DNA of 64,000 nt from Coralliovum pocilloporae (GCF_030845175.1 NZ_CP132542.1:1368001-1432000); one strand, 5' to 3'. Shown: positions 44,907 to 54,071, counted from the stretch's first letter. The notes: generated by a model not told the origin, from the letters alone. Numbers and translations are program-made.

Positions 44907-45713
44907 ATGCGCACTTCATGGCTTGCCGGATTAGCCATCGCATTCTCGGGTTTCTTGTCTTCCCCTGCAATTGCAGACACAAGTGATCGATGTGAAGGCA
45001 ACCAGGCCTGTCAGATCAAAGATCGGTCCTACCATGTGCGGGCTCCGAAAGGCTGGGATGGCAAGACACCACTTCCTGTTCTGCTCTATTTCCACGGTTG
45101 GGGGCGAACGGGCCTCAACCCGATCAACAATCCCAAAGTCGGAGGCGCGACCGATTCCAACAATGTGCTTCTGGTTGCCCCGAACGGCATCAGACGGAGC
45201 TGGGATTTCTGGGACTATGATTCCCGCGACACGCCTTTTGTTGACAAGGTGCTCGCCGATGTGAGCGCCAGATGGCCGATTGACCGGAAACGGATTTTCA
45301 TATCCGGCTATTCCTATGGCGCAGCCATGGCCTGGCGGCTGGCTTGCGAACGGGGCAGCGAATTTGCCGGATACCTGTCGATCGCCGGGACCCTGTGGCG
45401 TCAGAACGATATTCAATGCGCTGGCGGCCCGGTCAATCTGGCGCATGTGCACGGGTTGAGGGATAACGTGATGGACCTGCCCACCGGGACAGACGGTGAC
45501 CCGCTGAACGGCATTGCACTCTGGCGTCGGATCAATCAGTGCGAAGGCCGCCCGGATCAGATTGAAGAAACAGGCACATTCACCTGCTATGCGTGGAGTT
45601 CCTGCGGATCAGGCAAGCGGACATCAGCCTGTTTTCACAAGTCCGGCCATCTCATTCCGAAAGGCTGGCTGAATGCCACCCTGAAACAGGTTCTTAGAGA
45701 ACCCGCATCATGA
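44907..45713 (+). CDS. Secreted alpha/beta-hydrolase (polyhydroxybutyrate depolymerase / feruloyl esterase-like)
   Basis: The 268-residue precursor has a signal peptide (cut near SSPAIA-DTS). The LpqC/PHB-depolymerase-type hydrolase follows: LLYFHGWGRTGLNP (oxyanion loop), nucleophile Ser136 in GYSYGAAMAWRLAC, VHGLRDNVMDLP, and the catalytic His in FHKSGHLIPKGW. Several paired cysteines fit a periplasmic or extracellular enzyme. Substrate unknown: short-chain ester or aromatic ester. GGAG lies 8 bases upstream. Confidence 0.85.
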   Translation: MRTSWLAGLAIAFSGFLSSPAIADTSDRCEGNQACQIKDRSYHVRAPKGWDGKTPLPVLLYFHGWGRTGLNPINNPKVGGATDSNNVLLVAPNGIRRSWDFWDYDSRDTPFVDKVLADVSARWPIDRKRIFISGYSYGAAMAWRLACERGSEFAGYLSIAGTLWRQNDIQCAGGPVNLAHVHGLRDNVMDLPTGTDGDPLNGIALWRRINQCEGRPDQIEETGTFTCYAWSSCGSGKRTSACFHKSGHLIPKGWLNATLKQVLREPAS

Positions 45714-45786
45714 ATCGAGATCGGGGCCCATCCTGTGATTATTGCTGGAAATTGACCGCGTAATCCGCCATATATGGCCAGTTGAC

Positions 45787-45825
45787 GGCAGGCTGCAGAC
45801 TTTAATCTGTCCAGCCTGCCTTGTT
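45787..45825 (+). terminator. Hairpin between the esterase gene and dapF
   Basis: GGCAGGCTG-CAGA pairs with TCTG-TC-CAGCCTGCC, a 13-bp stem with a two-base bulge and a six-base loop, followed by TTGTTAT. It ends about 20 bases before dapF, so it may be the esterase terminator or part of the dapF leader. Confidence 0.55.
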
Positions 45826-45842
45826 ATCTGGAAAGTCTGGTC

Positions 45843-46724
45843 ATGTCCGCACGTCACATCCCGTTCCGCAAGATGAACGGTCTGGGAAATACATTTGTGG
45901 TTTTCGATGCCCGTCAGGAGCCCGTTACCCTGACGGCTGAGGAACGGCGCTGGGTGGCTGATGAAGCTGCCGGTGGTCCCGGTTTTGACCAGATGATCAC
46001 CATCGAGAAGCCAACGGTTGGCGGCATGGATGCCTTTATGCGCATTCACAATGCCGATGGCGGTGAAGTGGATGCCTGCGGCAACGCCACCCGCTGCATC
46101 GGCTGGCTGCTGATGCAGGAAGCAAACAACAGCTTCGCCAATATTCTGACCAATGCCGGGTTTCTGAAGGCGATTGATGCCGGGGAACCTCATATGGTGA
46201 CTGTGGACATGGGTATGCCACGCCTTGAATGGCAGGACATTCCGTTGGCCGAAGAGTTTGCTGACACCCGTGTCATTGAATTGCAGATTGGCCCGATTGA
46301 TGATCCGATCCTGCATTCTCCGTCTGCCGTGAACATGGGCAACCCTCACGCAATCTTCTGGGTGGACAATGTTGAAGCCTACGACCTTGAAAAGATCGGT
46401 CCGCTTCTGGAACACCACCCGATCTTCCCCGAGCGCGCCAATATCAGTCTGGCGCAATTGATCGGAGAGAATGAAATCAGGCTCAAGGTCTGGGAACGCG
46501 GTGTCGGACAGACACGAGCCTGTGGCACAGCAGCCTGCGCTGTTGGCGTTGCCGCTCCGCGTAAGAAGCTGACTGACAGAAAAACCGTCATCCACCTGCC
46601 CGGTGGCCCCCTTGCCATTCATTGGCGGGAGGAGGATGATCATGTGCTGATGACCGGTGCAATCGAGGATGAGTATAAAGGACAGCTCGACCTCGATGCC
46701 CGCAGCTGGACAAAGGACCACTGA
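45843..46724 (+). CDS. dapF: Diaminopimelate epimerase
   Basis: DapF converts LL- to meso-diaminopimelate for lysine and peptidoglycan. The 293-residue protein has RKMNGLGNTFVVFD at the N-terminus, the first catalytic Cys in EVDACGNATRCIGW, NMGNPHAIFWV, and the second in RACGTAACAVGV. It heads dapF-mtaB-ftsY-yciB, an order common in Hyphomicrobiales and their relatives. Confidence 0.97.
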   Translation: MSARHIPFRKMNGLGNTFVVFDARQEPVTLTAEERRWVADEAAGGPGFDQMITIEKPTVGGMDAFMRIHNADGGEVDACGNATRCIGWLLMQEANNSFANILTNAGFLKAIDAGEPHMVTVDMGMPRLEWQDIPLAEEFADTRVIELQIGPIDDPILHSPSAVNMGNPHAIFWVDNVEAYDLEKIGPLLEHHPIFPERANISLAQLIGENEIRLKVWERGVGQTRACGTAACAVGVAAPRKKLTDRKTVIHLPGGPLAIHWREEDDHVLMTGAIEDEYKGQLDLDARSWTKDH

Positions 46725-46732
46725 CGCAGCCC

Positions 46733-47986
46733 ATGGCCATCAAGGTTCTCACATTTGGATGCCGACTGAACGCTTATGAGTCGGAAGTGATGAAGCGGGA
46801 AGCAGAAGCCTCCGGCCTCAATGAGGCTGTGCTGGTCAACACCTGTGCGGTAACCGGCGAGGCTGTCAGGCAGGCTCGACAGGCCATTCGTCGCGCCCGT
46901 CGGGAAAATCCGGACGCTCGCATCATTGTATCCGGCTGCGCCGCCCAGACCGAGACCGAGACCTTCGCCGGAATGGACGAAGTGGATCTGGTCCTTGGCA
47001 ATGATGAGAAGCTCGATCGCAGCAATTACGTGATCAACGATTTCGGCGTCTCGTCCGAAGAGCGTGTCCGTGTCAATGACATCATGGCCGTCAGAGAAAC
47101 CGCACCGCATCTGATAGACGGTCTGATGGACCGTGCGCGCGCCTTCGTCCAGATCCAGAACGGCTGTGATCACCGCTGTACGTTCTGCATCATCCCCTAT
47201 GGCCGCGGCAATTCGCGCTCCGTCCCGATGGGTGATGTGACAGCCCAGATCCGCCGACTTGTTGAAAATGGCTATGGCGAGATTGTCCTGACCGGTGTCG
47301 ACATCACCTCTTACGGTGCCGACCTGCCCGGTGCACCAACCCTGGGCAGGCTCTGTGACGCTATTCTGAGGCAGGTGCCTGATCTGAAGCGGCTCAGAAT
47401 TTCATCCATCGATTCCATTGAGGCTGATGATTATCTGATGCGGGTCATTGCGGAAGAAGACCGTCTGATGCCGCATCTGCATCTGTCGCTTCAGGCCGGG
47501 GACAACATGATCCTCAAACGGATGAAGCGACGACATTCCCGCGAGGACACAATCCGCTTCTGTCGCGAAGTCAGGGATCTGCGCCCGGACATGGTTTTCG
47601 GTGCTGACATCATTGCCGGGTTCCCGACCGAGACAGAAGAGATGTTCAGGCAGTCTCTGGCAATTGTTGATGAGTGTGACCTCACCCATCTGCATGTTTT
47701 CCCCTTCTCCCCCCGCCCGGGAACACCGGCCGCGAAGATGCCGCAGGTTGACAGGTCTGTAGTGAAAGAGCGCGCAGCGCGCCTGAGACAGAAAGGCGAA
47801 CTGGCTCTGACCCATCATTTCTCGTCTGAGGTTGGGCAAAGCCGCTCCGTGCTGGTAGAGAAAGCAGGGCTTGGCCGCACCGAGCAATTCACACTGACAG
47901 AGCTTGATACGGGCATTCCCGGCGAGATCATTCCTGTGACCATAACCGGACACACCGACCGCGCGCTTGTGGCAAGCGCTAGCTGA
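46733..47986 (+). CDS. mtaB: tRNA (t6A37) methylthiotransferase MtaB
   Basis: The 417-residue radical SAM enzyme adds a methylthio group to t6A37 in tRNA. It has the N-terminal UPF0004 cluster-binding domain (LTFGCRLNAYESE, VNTCAVTGEA, VSGCAAQTE), the radical-SAM CxxxCxxC in GCDHRCTFCIIPYGRGNSRS, and a C-terminal TRAM domain. The gene starts 8 bases after dapF. It works on the product of the TsaD pathway, whose gene is 31 kb away in this window. Confidence 0.95.
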   Translation: MAIKVLTFGCRLNAYESEVMKREAEASGLNEAVLVNTCAVTGEAVRQARQAIRRARRENPDARIIVSGCAAQTETETFAGMDEVDLVLGNDEKLDRSNYVINDFGVSSEERVRVNDIMAVRETAPHLIDGLMDRARAFVQIQNGCDHRCTFCIIPYGRGNSRSVPMGDVTAQIRRLVENGYGEIVLTGVDITSYGADLPGAPTLGRLCDAILRQVPDLKRLRISSIDSIEADDYLMRVIAEEDRLMPHLHLSLQAGDNMILKRMKRRHSREDTIRFCREVRDLRPDMVFGADIIAGFPTETEEMFRQSLAIVDECDLTHLHVFPFSPRPGTPAAKMPQVDRSVVKERAARLRQKGELALTHHFSSEVGQSRSVLVEKAGLGRTEQFTLTELDTGIPGEIIPVTITGHTDRALVASAS

Positions 47987-47999
47987 CAAAGGCCGGATC

Positions 48000-49256
48000 A
48001 TGAGCGAACAAAAAAAGGGCTTCTTTGGCCGCCTGTTCGGCGGGGCCGACAAGCAATCAGAAGAAGATCGGACTGACGATACAGCCATTGTTGCCAGTGA
48101 GCCTGTCGAGAACAGCAGCCCTAAGAGCATAGAACCGGATGATACTGCCGAAGCAGTGCCCGCGACCGATACCGTGGAGGAAGCACCAGAGCCCTCCCAA
48201 CCATCAGAAGCGGTTGAGACGGCTGAAGCGGATGACCCAACTGTCCATGCTATGGCCGAGGAGAATGCCTCCTCCGCCCCTGAAGAATCTGAAGAAACGT
48301 CTGAAGAACCTTCTGTTGACGTTCCTCAACCGAAGCAAAGCTGGTTCCAGCGCCTGCGCCAGGGTCTGTCCCGATCCTCAAATTCGCTTACCGACGGCAT
48401 CACTTCAATTTTCACCAAGCGCAAGCTGGACGAAGACACGCTGCAGGATCTGGAAGACATTCTGATTCAGGCCGATCTGGGTGTCGAGACCGCCATGGCA
48501 ATTACAGATCGCCTGTCAGATGGCCGTTTCAACAAGGAAATCTCAGACGAGGAAGTGCGCCAGATCCTCGCCGATGAGGTGGAGGCCGTTTTGAAGCCAG
48601 TGGCACGGCCTCTGGAAGTCGATACCAGTCAGGCCGGACCTCATGTGATCCTGATGGTAGGGGTAAACGGCACAGGCAAGACCACCACAATCGGCAAACT
48701 GGCATCGAAATTCCGGGCTGAAGGCAAATCCGTCATGCTGGCAGCCGGTGATACATTCCGCGCGGCCGCAATTGACCAGCTCAAGGTCTGGGGCGAACGG
48801 ACCGGTTCACCGGTTCTCAGCCGCGATGTGGGATCGGATGCTGCAAGTCTCGCCTATGACGCCATGAAAGATGCCGCCAATGCTGGCTCAGACATTCTGA
48901 TGATCGACACAGCCGGACGTCTTCAGAACAAGGCCGAACTGATGGCCGAACTGGAAAAGGTCATTCGCGTCATCAAGAAGCACGACGAAAATGCACCCCA
49001 TTCCGTTCTTCTGGTTCTCGATGCCACAACCGGCCAGAACGCGGTCAACCAGGTCGAGATTTTCGGCAAGGTCGCTGGCGTCACCGGACTGGTGATGACA
49101 AAGCTTGATGGCACCGCACGCGGTGGTATTCTGGTGGCCATTTCTGCCAAGCACAAACTGCCGGTGCACTTCATTGGTATTGGTGAAGGCGTCGATGACC
49201 TCGAACCGTTCGAACCCGGCGATTTTGCCAAGGCCATAGCCGGGCTGGAAGGATAA
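48000..49256 (+). CDS. ftsY: Signal recognition particle receptor FtsY
   Basis: FtsY docks SRP-bound ribosomes at the inner membrane. The 418-residue protein has an acidic, Glu/Pro-rich A domain (residues 15-115), then the N domain (FTKRKLDEDTLQDLEDILIQA) and the G domain with GVNGTGKTTTIGKLA, AAGDTFRAAAIDQL, DTAGRLQNK and TKLDGTARGG, ending with GIGEGVDDLEPF. ATG 48000 follows AAAGG by 7 bases; an open frame starts 11 codons earlier inside mtaB. Confidence 0.97.
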   Translation: MSEQKKGFFGRLFGGADKQSEEDRTDDTAIVASEPVENSSPKSIEPDDTAEAVPATDTVEEAPEPSQPSEAVETAEADDPTVHAMAEENASSAPEESEETSEEPSVDVPQPKQSWFQRLRQGLSRSSNSLTDGITSIFTKRKLDEDTLQDLEDILIQADLGVETAMAITDRLSDGRFNKEISDEEVRQILADEVEAVLKPVARPLEVDTSQAGPHVILMVGVNGTGKTTTIGKLASKFRAEGKSVMLAAGDTFRAAAIDQLKVWGERTGSPVLSRDVGSDAASLAYDAMKDAANAGSDILMIDTAGRLQNKAELMAELEKVIRVIKKHDENAPHSVLLVLDATTGQNAVNQVEIFGKVAGVTGLVMTKLDGTARGGILVAISAKHKLPVHFIGIGEGVDDLEPFEPGDFAKAIAGLEG

Positions 49257-49262
49257 GTCTGA

Positions 49263-49832
49263 ATGTCTCAAGAAAAGCCGGACGAAATCAATCCGCTTCT
49301 GAAACTGGCACTGGAGCTGGGGCCGCTCGGCATCTTCTTCTTTGCCAATTCAAAGTTCGGGATCTTCTGGGCAACCGGACTGTTCATGGGTGCCATTGCA
49401 GTTTCCCTGGTGTTGAGCTTTGCCCTGACCCGCAAACTGGCCATTATGCCGCTGGTGACCGGCGCCTTTGTTCTGGTTTTTGGCGGATTGACCCTGATCC
49501 TTCAGGATGAGCTTTTCATCAAGCTCAAGCCAACCATTGTCAACGTCCTGTTTGGCGCGATCCTGCTCGGTGGCTTGGCCTTTGGCAAATCCCTGCTGGG
49601 TTATGTCTTTGAATCCGCCTTTTCCCTTGATGATGAAGGCTGGCGCAAACTGACCTACCGCTGGGCCTTTTTCTTCTTTTTCCTGGCCGTTCTGAACGAG
49701 ATTATCTGGCGTAACTTTTCCACCGACGACTGGGTTTCATTCAAGACGTTCGGCATCTTCCCGCTGACTATTGTTTTCACAATGGCACAGCTGCCACTCA
49801 TCCAGCGGCACAGCACGGAAAAAATGGAATAG
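49263..49832 (+). CDS. yciB: Inner membrane-spanning protein YciB (septation protein A family)
   Basis: The 189-residue protein has five or six membrane helices and the family landmarks [20 protein letters not shown] and [25 protein letters not shown]. It starts 6 bases after ftsY. The E. coli homologue takes part in envelope synthesis and septation; the precise role is unsettled. Confidence 0.93.
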   Translation: MSQEKPDEINPLLKLALELGPLGIFFFANSKFGIFWATGLFMGAIAVSLVLSFALTRKLAIMPLVTGAFVLVFGGLTLILQDELFIKLKPTIVNVLFGAILLGGLAFGKSLLGYVFESAFSLDDEGWRKLTYRWAFFFFFLAVLNEIIWRNFSTDDWVSFKTFGIFPLTIVFTMAQLPLIQRHSTEKME

Positions 49833-49855
49833 ACTTGAGGCGATGCGCAGATGCT

Positions 49856-50455
49856 CTATGCGTTGCGGTTGAACTGCCCGCCAACCGGCTCACCATTGCC
49901 GATATAAACGCTCTGGATCTGCAGCTGCTGAACCGTGACCCGCGCGCCGTTTTCAAGCTCAAGCTGGGCTTCAGCGACACGAACCGAATTAAACGAAATA
50001 CCGTTCTCATCAACGCTGAACGTTTCAAGTTCGCCAAACCGGGCTGACAGACCATCAGCCTCGATCTCGGTATAGGAGGCGGAGGCTGAATCAAAGGAGA
50101 AGCCTTCCGGTAGGCCACCGAACGGTTCTGTCAGGCCTGCATTCGGCGGTGTCACACGGCGGGCTTCCGTCAGCTCGTCATTGCTGTCTTCTGCAGCAGC
50201 CTGGGGCTTCGCCACATCCTGATAGGCCCGCACACCTTTCAGATCTTCTTCTGTCTTACGCTTGCCGGCTTCCACGGCACTTTGCAGCAGGTCGACAGTC
50301 GCCTTGTCCCGTTCCGCCTTCTCAATGGCCTTGGTCAGCGCATCCTGTTGTGGCTCTTCTGCCTGCTCAGCATTGGGCTTTTCTGTCTGCGGACGATTAA
50401 TCGTCGCAAAAAGAGACTGGCTGGATGTCTGTTCAAGAGTCAGAGAAAGGGACAT
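49856..50455 (-). CDS. Hypothetical protein
   Basis: A 199-residue protein that I cannot assign. It begins MSLSLTLEQTSSQSLFATI. A charged helical stretch follows (residues about 30-75, ALTKAIEKAERDKATVDLLQSAVEAGKR split across), then a Pro-rich linker. The C-terminal part has alternating strands (FSFDSASASYTEIEADGLSA, VRVAEAQLELENG, VTVQQLQIQSVYIGNG). No signal peptide or membrane helix. The start has a strong SD (AGGAGG, 5 bases). It lies 91 bases after the NUDIX gene and converges with yciB. Confidence 0.7.
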   Translation of the reverse strand: MSLSLTLEQTSSQSLFATINRPQTEKPNAEQAEEPQQDALTKAIEKAERDKATVDLLQSAVEAGKRKTEEDLKGVRAYQDVAKPQAAAEDSNDELTEARRVTPPNAGLTEPFGGLPEGFSFDSASASYTEIEADGLSARFGELETFSVDENGISFNSVRVAEAQLELENGARVTVQQLQIQSVYIGNGEPVGGQFNRNA

Positions 50456-50546
50456 GGGGGCCTCCTGGCCGAAAAACAATCAGCCGCAGAATGCCGCAAT
50501 TACAGTTAAGATTTTCCTAAAATCAATAGGTCCTGACCCTAAGACG

Positions 50547-51101
50547 TTACCGCCGGGCCAGCGTAGCCTCACCCAGGGCGCCGGCCGGATTCTGGAACGG
50601 AGGCTCCAGACCATCCTCATCAACAGATCTTGCCTGGAGCAAAGCCCAGTGCACGGATGGGAAAGCCAAGTCATCCCAGGGCAGGTCATCCCAGTGAAAC
50701 AGAGCCACATCAAGGCTCTCCTCACCAGCCGAAAAGCCACTCTCAAGCCGTGCCCGGTAGATCAGCTGCACCTGACTGATATGGGGAATTGTATAGACTG
50801 CCAGCAGCCCTAAAATCGCGATATCAGCACAGGCTTCTTCACGTGCTTCCCGCATGGCCCCGGCCTCCGGGCTTTCATGCAGCTCAAGATAACCCGCGGG
50901 CAATGTCCATAATCCATAGCCCGGTTCAATCGCACGGCGACAGAGCAGGTAACGGCCATCGTCACTCTGCACTACGGATCCTGCAACAATTTTTGGATTC
51001 TCATAGGCAATATGGCCACAACGGACACAGACATCCCGCTCATGGGTATCCCCTGCAGGAACAGCGCGCTCAAACAGGATGGCTTCTTTACTGTCTGCCA
51101 T
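50547..51101 (-). CDS. NUDIX hydrolase with N-terminal zinc-ribbon-like segment
   Basis: The 184-residue protein has CVRCGHIAYENPKIVAGSVV (a half zinc ribbon joined to the first strand) and a Nudix box GYLELHESPEAGAMREAREE, followed by ACADI where many have a Gly in place of the second Cys-region residue. This arrangement is seen in NADH-pyrophosphatase-like and ADP-ribose/FAD pyrophosphatase-like members. Substrate not determined. ATG 51101 follows GGGAG by 9 bases. It starts 17 bases after ccmG and may be co-transcribed with the ccm genes. Confidence 0.88.
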   Translation of the reverse strand: MADSKEAILFERAVPAGDTHERDVCVRCGHIAYENPKIVAGSVVQSDDGRYLLCRRAIEPGYGLWTLPAGYLELHESPEAGAMREAREEACADIAILGLLAVYTIPHISQVQLIYRARLESGFSAGEESLDVALFHWDDLPWDDLAFPSVHWALLQARSVDEDGLEPPFQNPAGALGEATLARR

Positions 51102-51118
51102 ATCCAAGCGCTCCCGCC

Positions 51119-51706
51119 TTATTGTGCAGCCAAGACCTTTTCAATTTCCGGCATCAGGATATCACGCTTGGAACGAGCCGTCAGCGGGCCAATAAACTTG
51201 TAGCGAATAACCCCGTTCCGATCGACGACAAAGGTTTCAGGCACGCCGTAGACGCCCCAGTCAATGCCGGTCCGGCCTTTCGGGTCAACCCCGATTGCAT
51301 CAAACGAGTTGCCCAGCTCTGTTAGGAATGCCCGGGCATTGTCCGGCGTATCCTTGTAGTTCAGGCCGAACACCTTGAACCGGTCATCCTTGGCCAGCTC
51401 ATTGATGATCGGATGCTCCTGACGGCAGGGTACGCACCAGGATGCCCAGATATTGACAAGGGTCACCTGACCCTTCAGGTCGGCTCGGGAGAAACCCGGC
51501 ACACCGGTGCCATCAAGCGCAGGCAGGGTAAACTCCGGTGCAGGCTTGCCCTTCAGGGCAGAGGGAAGGTTGTTCGGATTATCACCACTTCCGAGCCGCT
51601 CGAAAAACAGCCCGGCGAGAGCCAGGAAGATAATCAGAGGCAGAAGGATGAGAACAATGCGAAGCCCACTGCCCTTCTTGACCGCAACAGAAGCCTCTTC
51701 ACTCAT
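51119..51706 (-). CDS. ccmG: Cytochrome c biogenesis thiol:disulfide interchange protein CcmG (DsbE)
   Basis: The 195-residue protein has one N-terminal membrane helix (LRIVLILLPLIIFLALAGLFF) and a periplasmic thioredoxin domain with GQVTLVNIWASWCVPCRQEH, the WCVPC active site that reduces the apocytochrome heme-binding cysteines, and YGVPETFVVDRNG. It starts in an ATGA overlap with ccmD. Confidence 0.96.
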   Translation of the reverse strand: MSEEASVAVKKGSGLRIVLILLPLIIFLALAGLFFERLGSGDNPNNLPSALKGKPAPEFTLPALDGTGVPGFSRADLKGQVTLVNIWASWCVPCRQEHPIINELAKDDRFKVFGLNYKDTPDNARAFLTELGNSFDAIGVDPKGRTGIDWGVYGVPETFVVDRNGVIRYKFIGPLTARSKRDILMPEIEKVLAAQ

Positions 51707-51891
51707 CCGGCATCTCCGTCAGGCATACGCGCTGCAGATCGCCGTCCAATACCGCTCTTTTCAAGCTCGGTCAGAAGGCGTTTCTGCGTCCTGCCATCTA
51801 TAATGATCCAGCCGATCAAGACGGCAAGAACAAGGATGGCAATCCCGTAGGATGCTGCGATATAGCCTGCATGAGGTCCCCAGATCAGCAT
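51703..51891 (-). CDS. ccmD: Heme exporter protein D
   Basis: A 62-residue protein of the CcmD type: a short N-terminus with HAGYIAASYGIAILVLAVLIG as the single membrane helix and a basic cytoplasmic tail (DGRTQKRLL). CcmD holds the CcmABC-E complex together for release of holo-CcmE. ATG 51891 overlaps the ccmC stop by one base (TGATG), and its own stop overlaps ccmG. Confidence 0.92.
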   Translation of the reverse strand: MLIWGPHAGYIAASYGIAILVLAVLIGWIIIDGRTQKRLLTELEKSGIGRRSAARMPDGDAG

Positions 51892-52655
51892 CAGTTTGTC
51901 TCCTTTGCAGCCTGCATCAACTGCATCGCACGAACCCGGCGCTTCAGAATTTCCGTCCGCATCGACATGAAATGAAGCAGCATGAACAGAAGGCTGAAGG
52001 CAACAGCCATGACAATCAGGGGCCACAGCATACTCGGGTGAATGGTCGGTCCGTCAAGGCGGATGACACTGGCGGGCTGATGAAGCGTGTTCCACCAGTC
52101 CACCGAAAACTTGATAATTGGAATATTGATGAAACCGACCAGGGTCAGAATGGCAGCAGACCGCGCAGCACGGGTCGGGTCTTCAATCGTCCGCCAAAGG
52201 GCAATCAGCCCGAGATACATGATGAACAGCACCAGAACCGACGTCAGGCGCGCGTCCCACACCCACCAGGTTCCCCACATGGGCTTGCCCCACAGGGAGC
52301 CGGTAAGAAGGGAAATAAAGGTGAAAACAGCGCCGATCGGTGCCACACATTTGGCAGAGACATCAGCAAGCGGATGACGCCATACAAGCGTTCCCACAGA
52401 CGACATGGCCATCACCGTGTACGAGAACATGGCCAGCCAGGCCGCAGGCACATGCAGAAACATGATCCGCACGGTTTCTCCCTGCTGATAATCAGCCGGT
52501 GCCGAAAAGAACGACCCATAGATACCAACGGCAAACAGCACCACGATCAGACCGATCAGCCAGGGCTGAACAATATCAACGAACCGCAGAAAACGGCTCG
52601 GATTGGCCAATCGCCAGAGAGAAGAGGCCGCCTGTGGCTGTGTGGTGGCTGTCAT
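51891..52655 (-). CDS. ccmC: Heme ABC transporter permease CcmC
   Basis: A 254-residue polytopic protein with six membrane helices and the tryptophan-rich WWD heme-handling motif WGTWWVWDARLTS. It presents heme to CcmE in the periplasm for System I cytochrome c maturation. The SD is AGGA. A 115-bp gap separates it from ccmB upstream. No ccmE, ccmF or ccmH is in the window. Confidence 0.96.
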   Translation of the reverse strand: MTATTQPQAASSLWRLANPSRFLRFVDIVQPWLIGLIVVLFAVGIYGSFFSAPADYQQGETVRIMFLHVPAAWLAMFSYTVMAMSSVGTLVWRHPLADVSAKCVAPIGAVFTFISLLTGSLWGKPMWGTWWVWDARLTSVLVLFIMYLGLIALWRTIEDPTRAARSAAILTLVGFINIPIIKFSVDWWNTLHQPASVIRLDGPTIHPSMLWPLIVMAVAFSLLFMLLHFMSMRTEILKRRVRAMQLMQAAKETN

Positions 52656-52770
52656 TGTATTCGTCCTGCACTCTGTTTCTGGAACAGTTCCAGACCGATA
52701 TATAGATATAAATACGTGGTCTCATTGATCAAGATCACGCGATCAGATGATAATTCCTTCGATCGTTAGC

Positions 52771-53439
52771 CTAGTCTTGCGCACTCCTGAGCGCGGCGGC
52801 CGCTGCAACAGGGCCAAGAACAGCTGCAAAGAGCGTAATCGCACAGAGAATAACAAAGGGTGTTGTAAACGGTGCCGGGTCAGTCACCGCACCGTAGGAC
52901 GCGCTGACACCAAAAATCAGGACCGGCACAGTAAACGGCAGAACAAGAATGGCCAGCAGCAGACCACCACGCTTCAGCGAGACGGTCAGAGCCGCACCAA
53001 TGGCACCGATCAAGGTCAAAGCCGGCGTTCCGACAAACAGGGTTGCCACCACAGCCCAGATGGCCAGCGGCTCCATATTGAGGAAAACAGCAAACAACGG
53101 CGCCGCAACAACAAGCGGCAAGGCAGTTGCCGTCCAGTGAGCCACACATTTGACCACCACCACCAGCTCCATCGGCCAGCCGCTCATCAGGATCAGATCA
53201 AGTGATCCGTCTTCCTGCTCTGTCTGGAACAGGCGATCCAGCCCGAGCAGGGTCGCGAGCAGAGCGCCAATCCAGAGAATGGCCGGACCAATGCGCGACA
53301 GGAGGTTGAGATCAGGCCCCACCGCAAAGGGCACCACGGTCACAACAATCAGGAAGAACAGGCACCCCATCATGGCCCCGCCGCCAGCCCGGACTGCCAG
53401 GCGCAGTTCCCGCCTGTAAAGAGATCCAAGCGCACTCAT
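52771..53439 (-). CDS. ccmB: Heme exporter protein B
   Basis: The 222-residue permease has six membrane helices and SALGSLYRRELRLAVRAGG at its start, then LDRLFQTEQEDGSLDLILMS, the CcmB landmark. It forms the channel part of CcmAB, whose ATP hydrolysis frees heme-loaded CcmE from CcmC. ATG 53439 overlaps the ccmA stop (ATGA). Confidence 0.95.
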   Translation of the reverse strand: MSALGSLYRRELRLAVRAGGGAMMGCLFFLIVVTVVPFAVGPDLNLLSRIGPAILWIGALLATLLGLDRLFQTEQEDGSLDLILMSGWPMELVVVVKCVAHWTATALPLVVAAPLFAVFLNMEPLAIWAVVATLFVGTPALTLIGAIGAALTVSLKRGGLLLAILVLPFTVPVLIFGVSASYGAVTDPAPFTTPFVILCAITLFAAVLGPVAAAAALRSAQD

Positions 53440-54071
53440 GCCAGCACCCATTCATCAGCACTGACCGATTGAACGCCGGAAATCTCAAGCACATCCGCCT
53501 CTTCCAACGGAATGGGCAGATGGGTTGCCGCGATAATCAACCCGTCATCGGCCAGGTGCTCTCGCATCAGATCCACAAGGCGCGCCTCGGACGCCGCATC
53601 CAGCGCCGATGTCGGCTCGTCCATCAGCCATACAGGCCGTTTTGAGATCAGCAGGCGCGCCAGAGACAGCCGCCGCCGCTGACCGGCTGACAGATATCCT
53701 GCAGGCAGATTGGCAAGATGAGCCAGGTCCACTTTCTCAAGTGCTTCAGAAACAGAGACGAGAGGATTGCCGAAGAAGTCCTGCCAGAATGTCAGGCTTT
53801 CCGTCACGGTCAGGGCTGACTTCAAGGCGTCCTGGTGGCCGAAATAATGGCACTGGGCGGGCAGATCCAGCTCCGGGTCCCCTCCATCCAGCACAAGCGT
53901 CCCGCGATCCTTCCGGATCAGCCCGGCAATCAGGCGCAAAAGGCTGGATTTTCCAGCACCATTGCGGCCTCGCACCAGCAGAGCCCGACCGGCTTCAGCG
54001 GTAAAAGACACTTCGTCAAACACAACACGTCCGCCGCGCACGCATCGCAAGTTCTGTCCATCAAGCTTCAT
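53436..54071 (-). CDS. ccmA: Heme ABC exporter ATP-binding protein CcmA
   Basis: The roughly 211-residue ATPase has Walker A RGRNGAGKSSLLRL, signature YLSAGQRRRLSLARL, Walker B VWLMDEPTSALD and the switch His in ATHLP. It is the first of the ccmA-ccmB-ccmC-ccmD-ccmG run. ATG 54071 gives the usual N-terminus (MKLDGQNLRC); ATG 54092 in the same frame is an alternative. Neither has an ideally spaced SD; a GGAG lies 13 bases before 54071. Confidence 0.93.
   Translation of the reverse strand: MKLDGQNLRCVRGGRVVFDEVSFTAEAGRALLVRGRNGAGKSSLLRLIAGLIRKDRGTLVLDGGDPELDLPAQCHYFGHQDALKSALTVTESLTFWQDFFGNPLVSVSEALEKVDLAHLANLPAGYLSAGQRRRLSLARLLISKRPVWLMDEPTSALDAASEARLVDLMREHLADDGLIIAATHLPIPLEEADVLEISGVQSVSADEWVLA

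Noticed and set aside
45708..46721. 337-codon open frame on the minus strand opposite dapF
   Set aside because: It lies wholly antisense to a clear dapF with all catalytic motifs, has no SD and no recognisable domain. It is a shadow of biased codon use.
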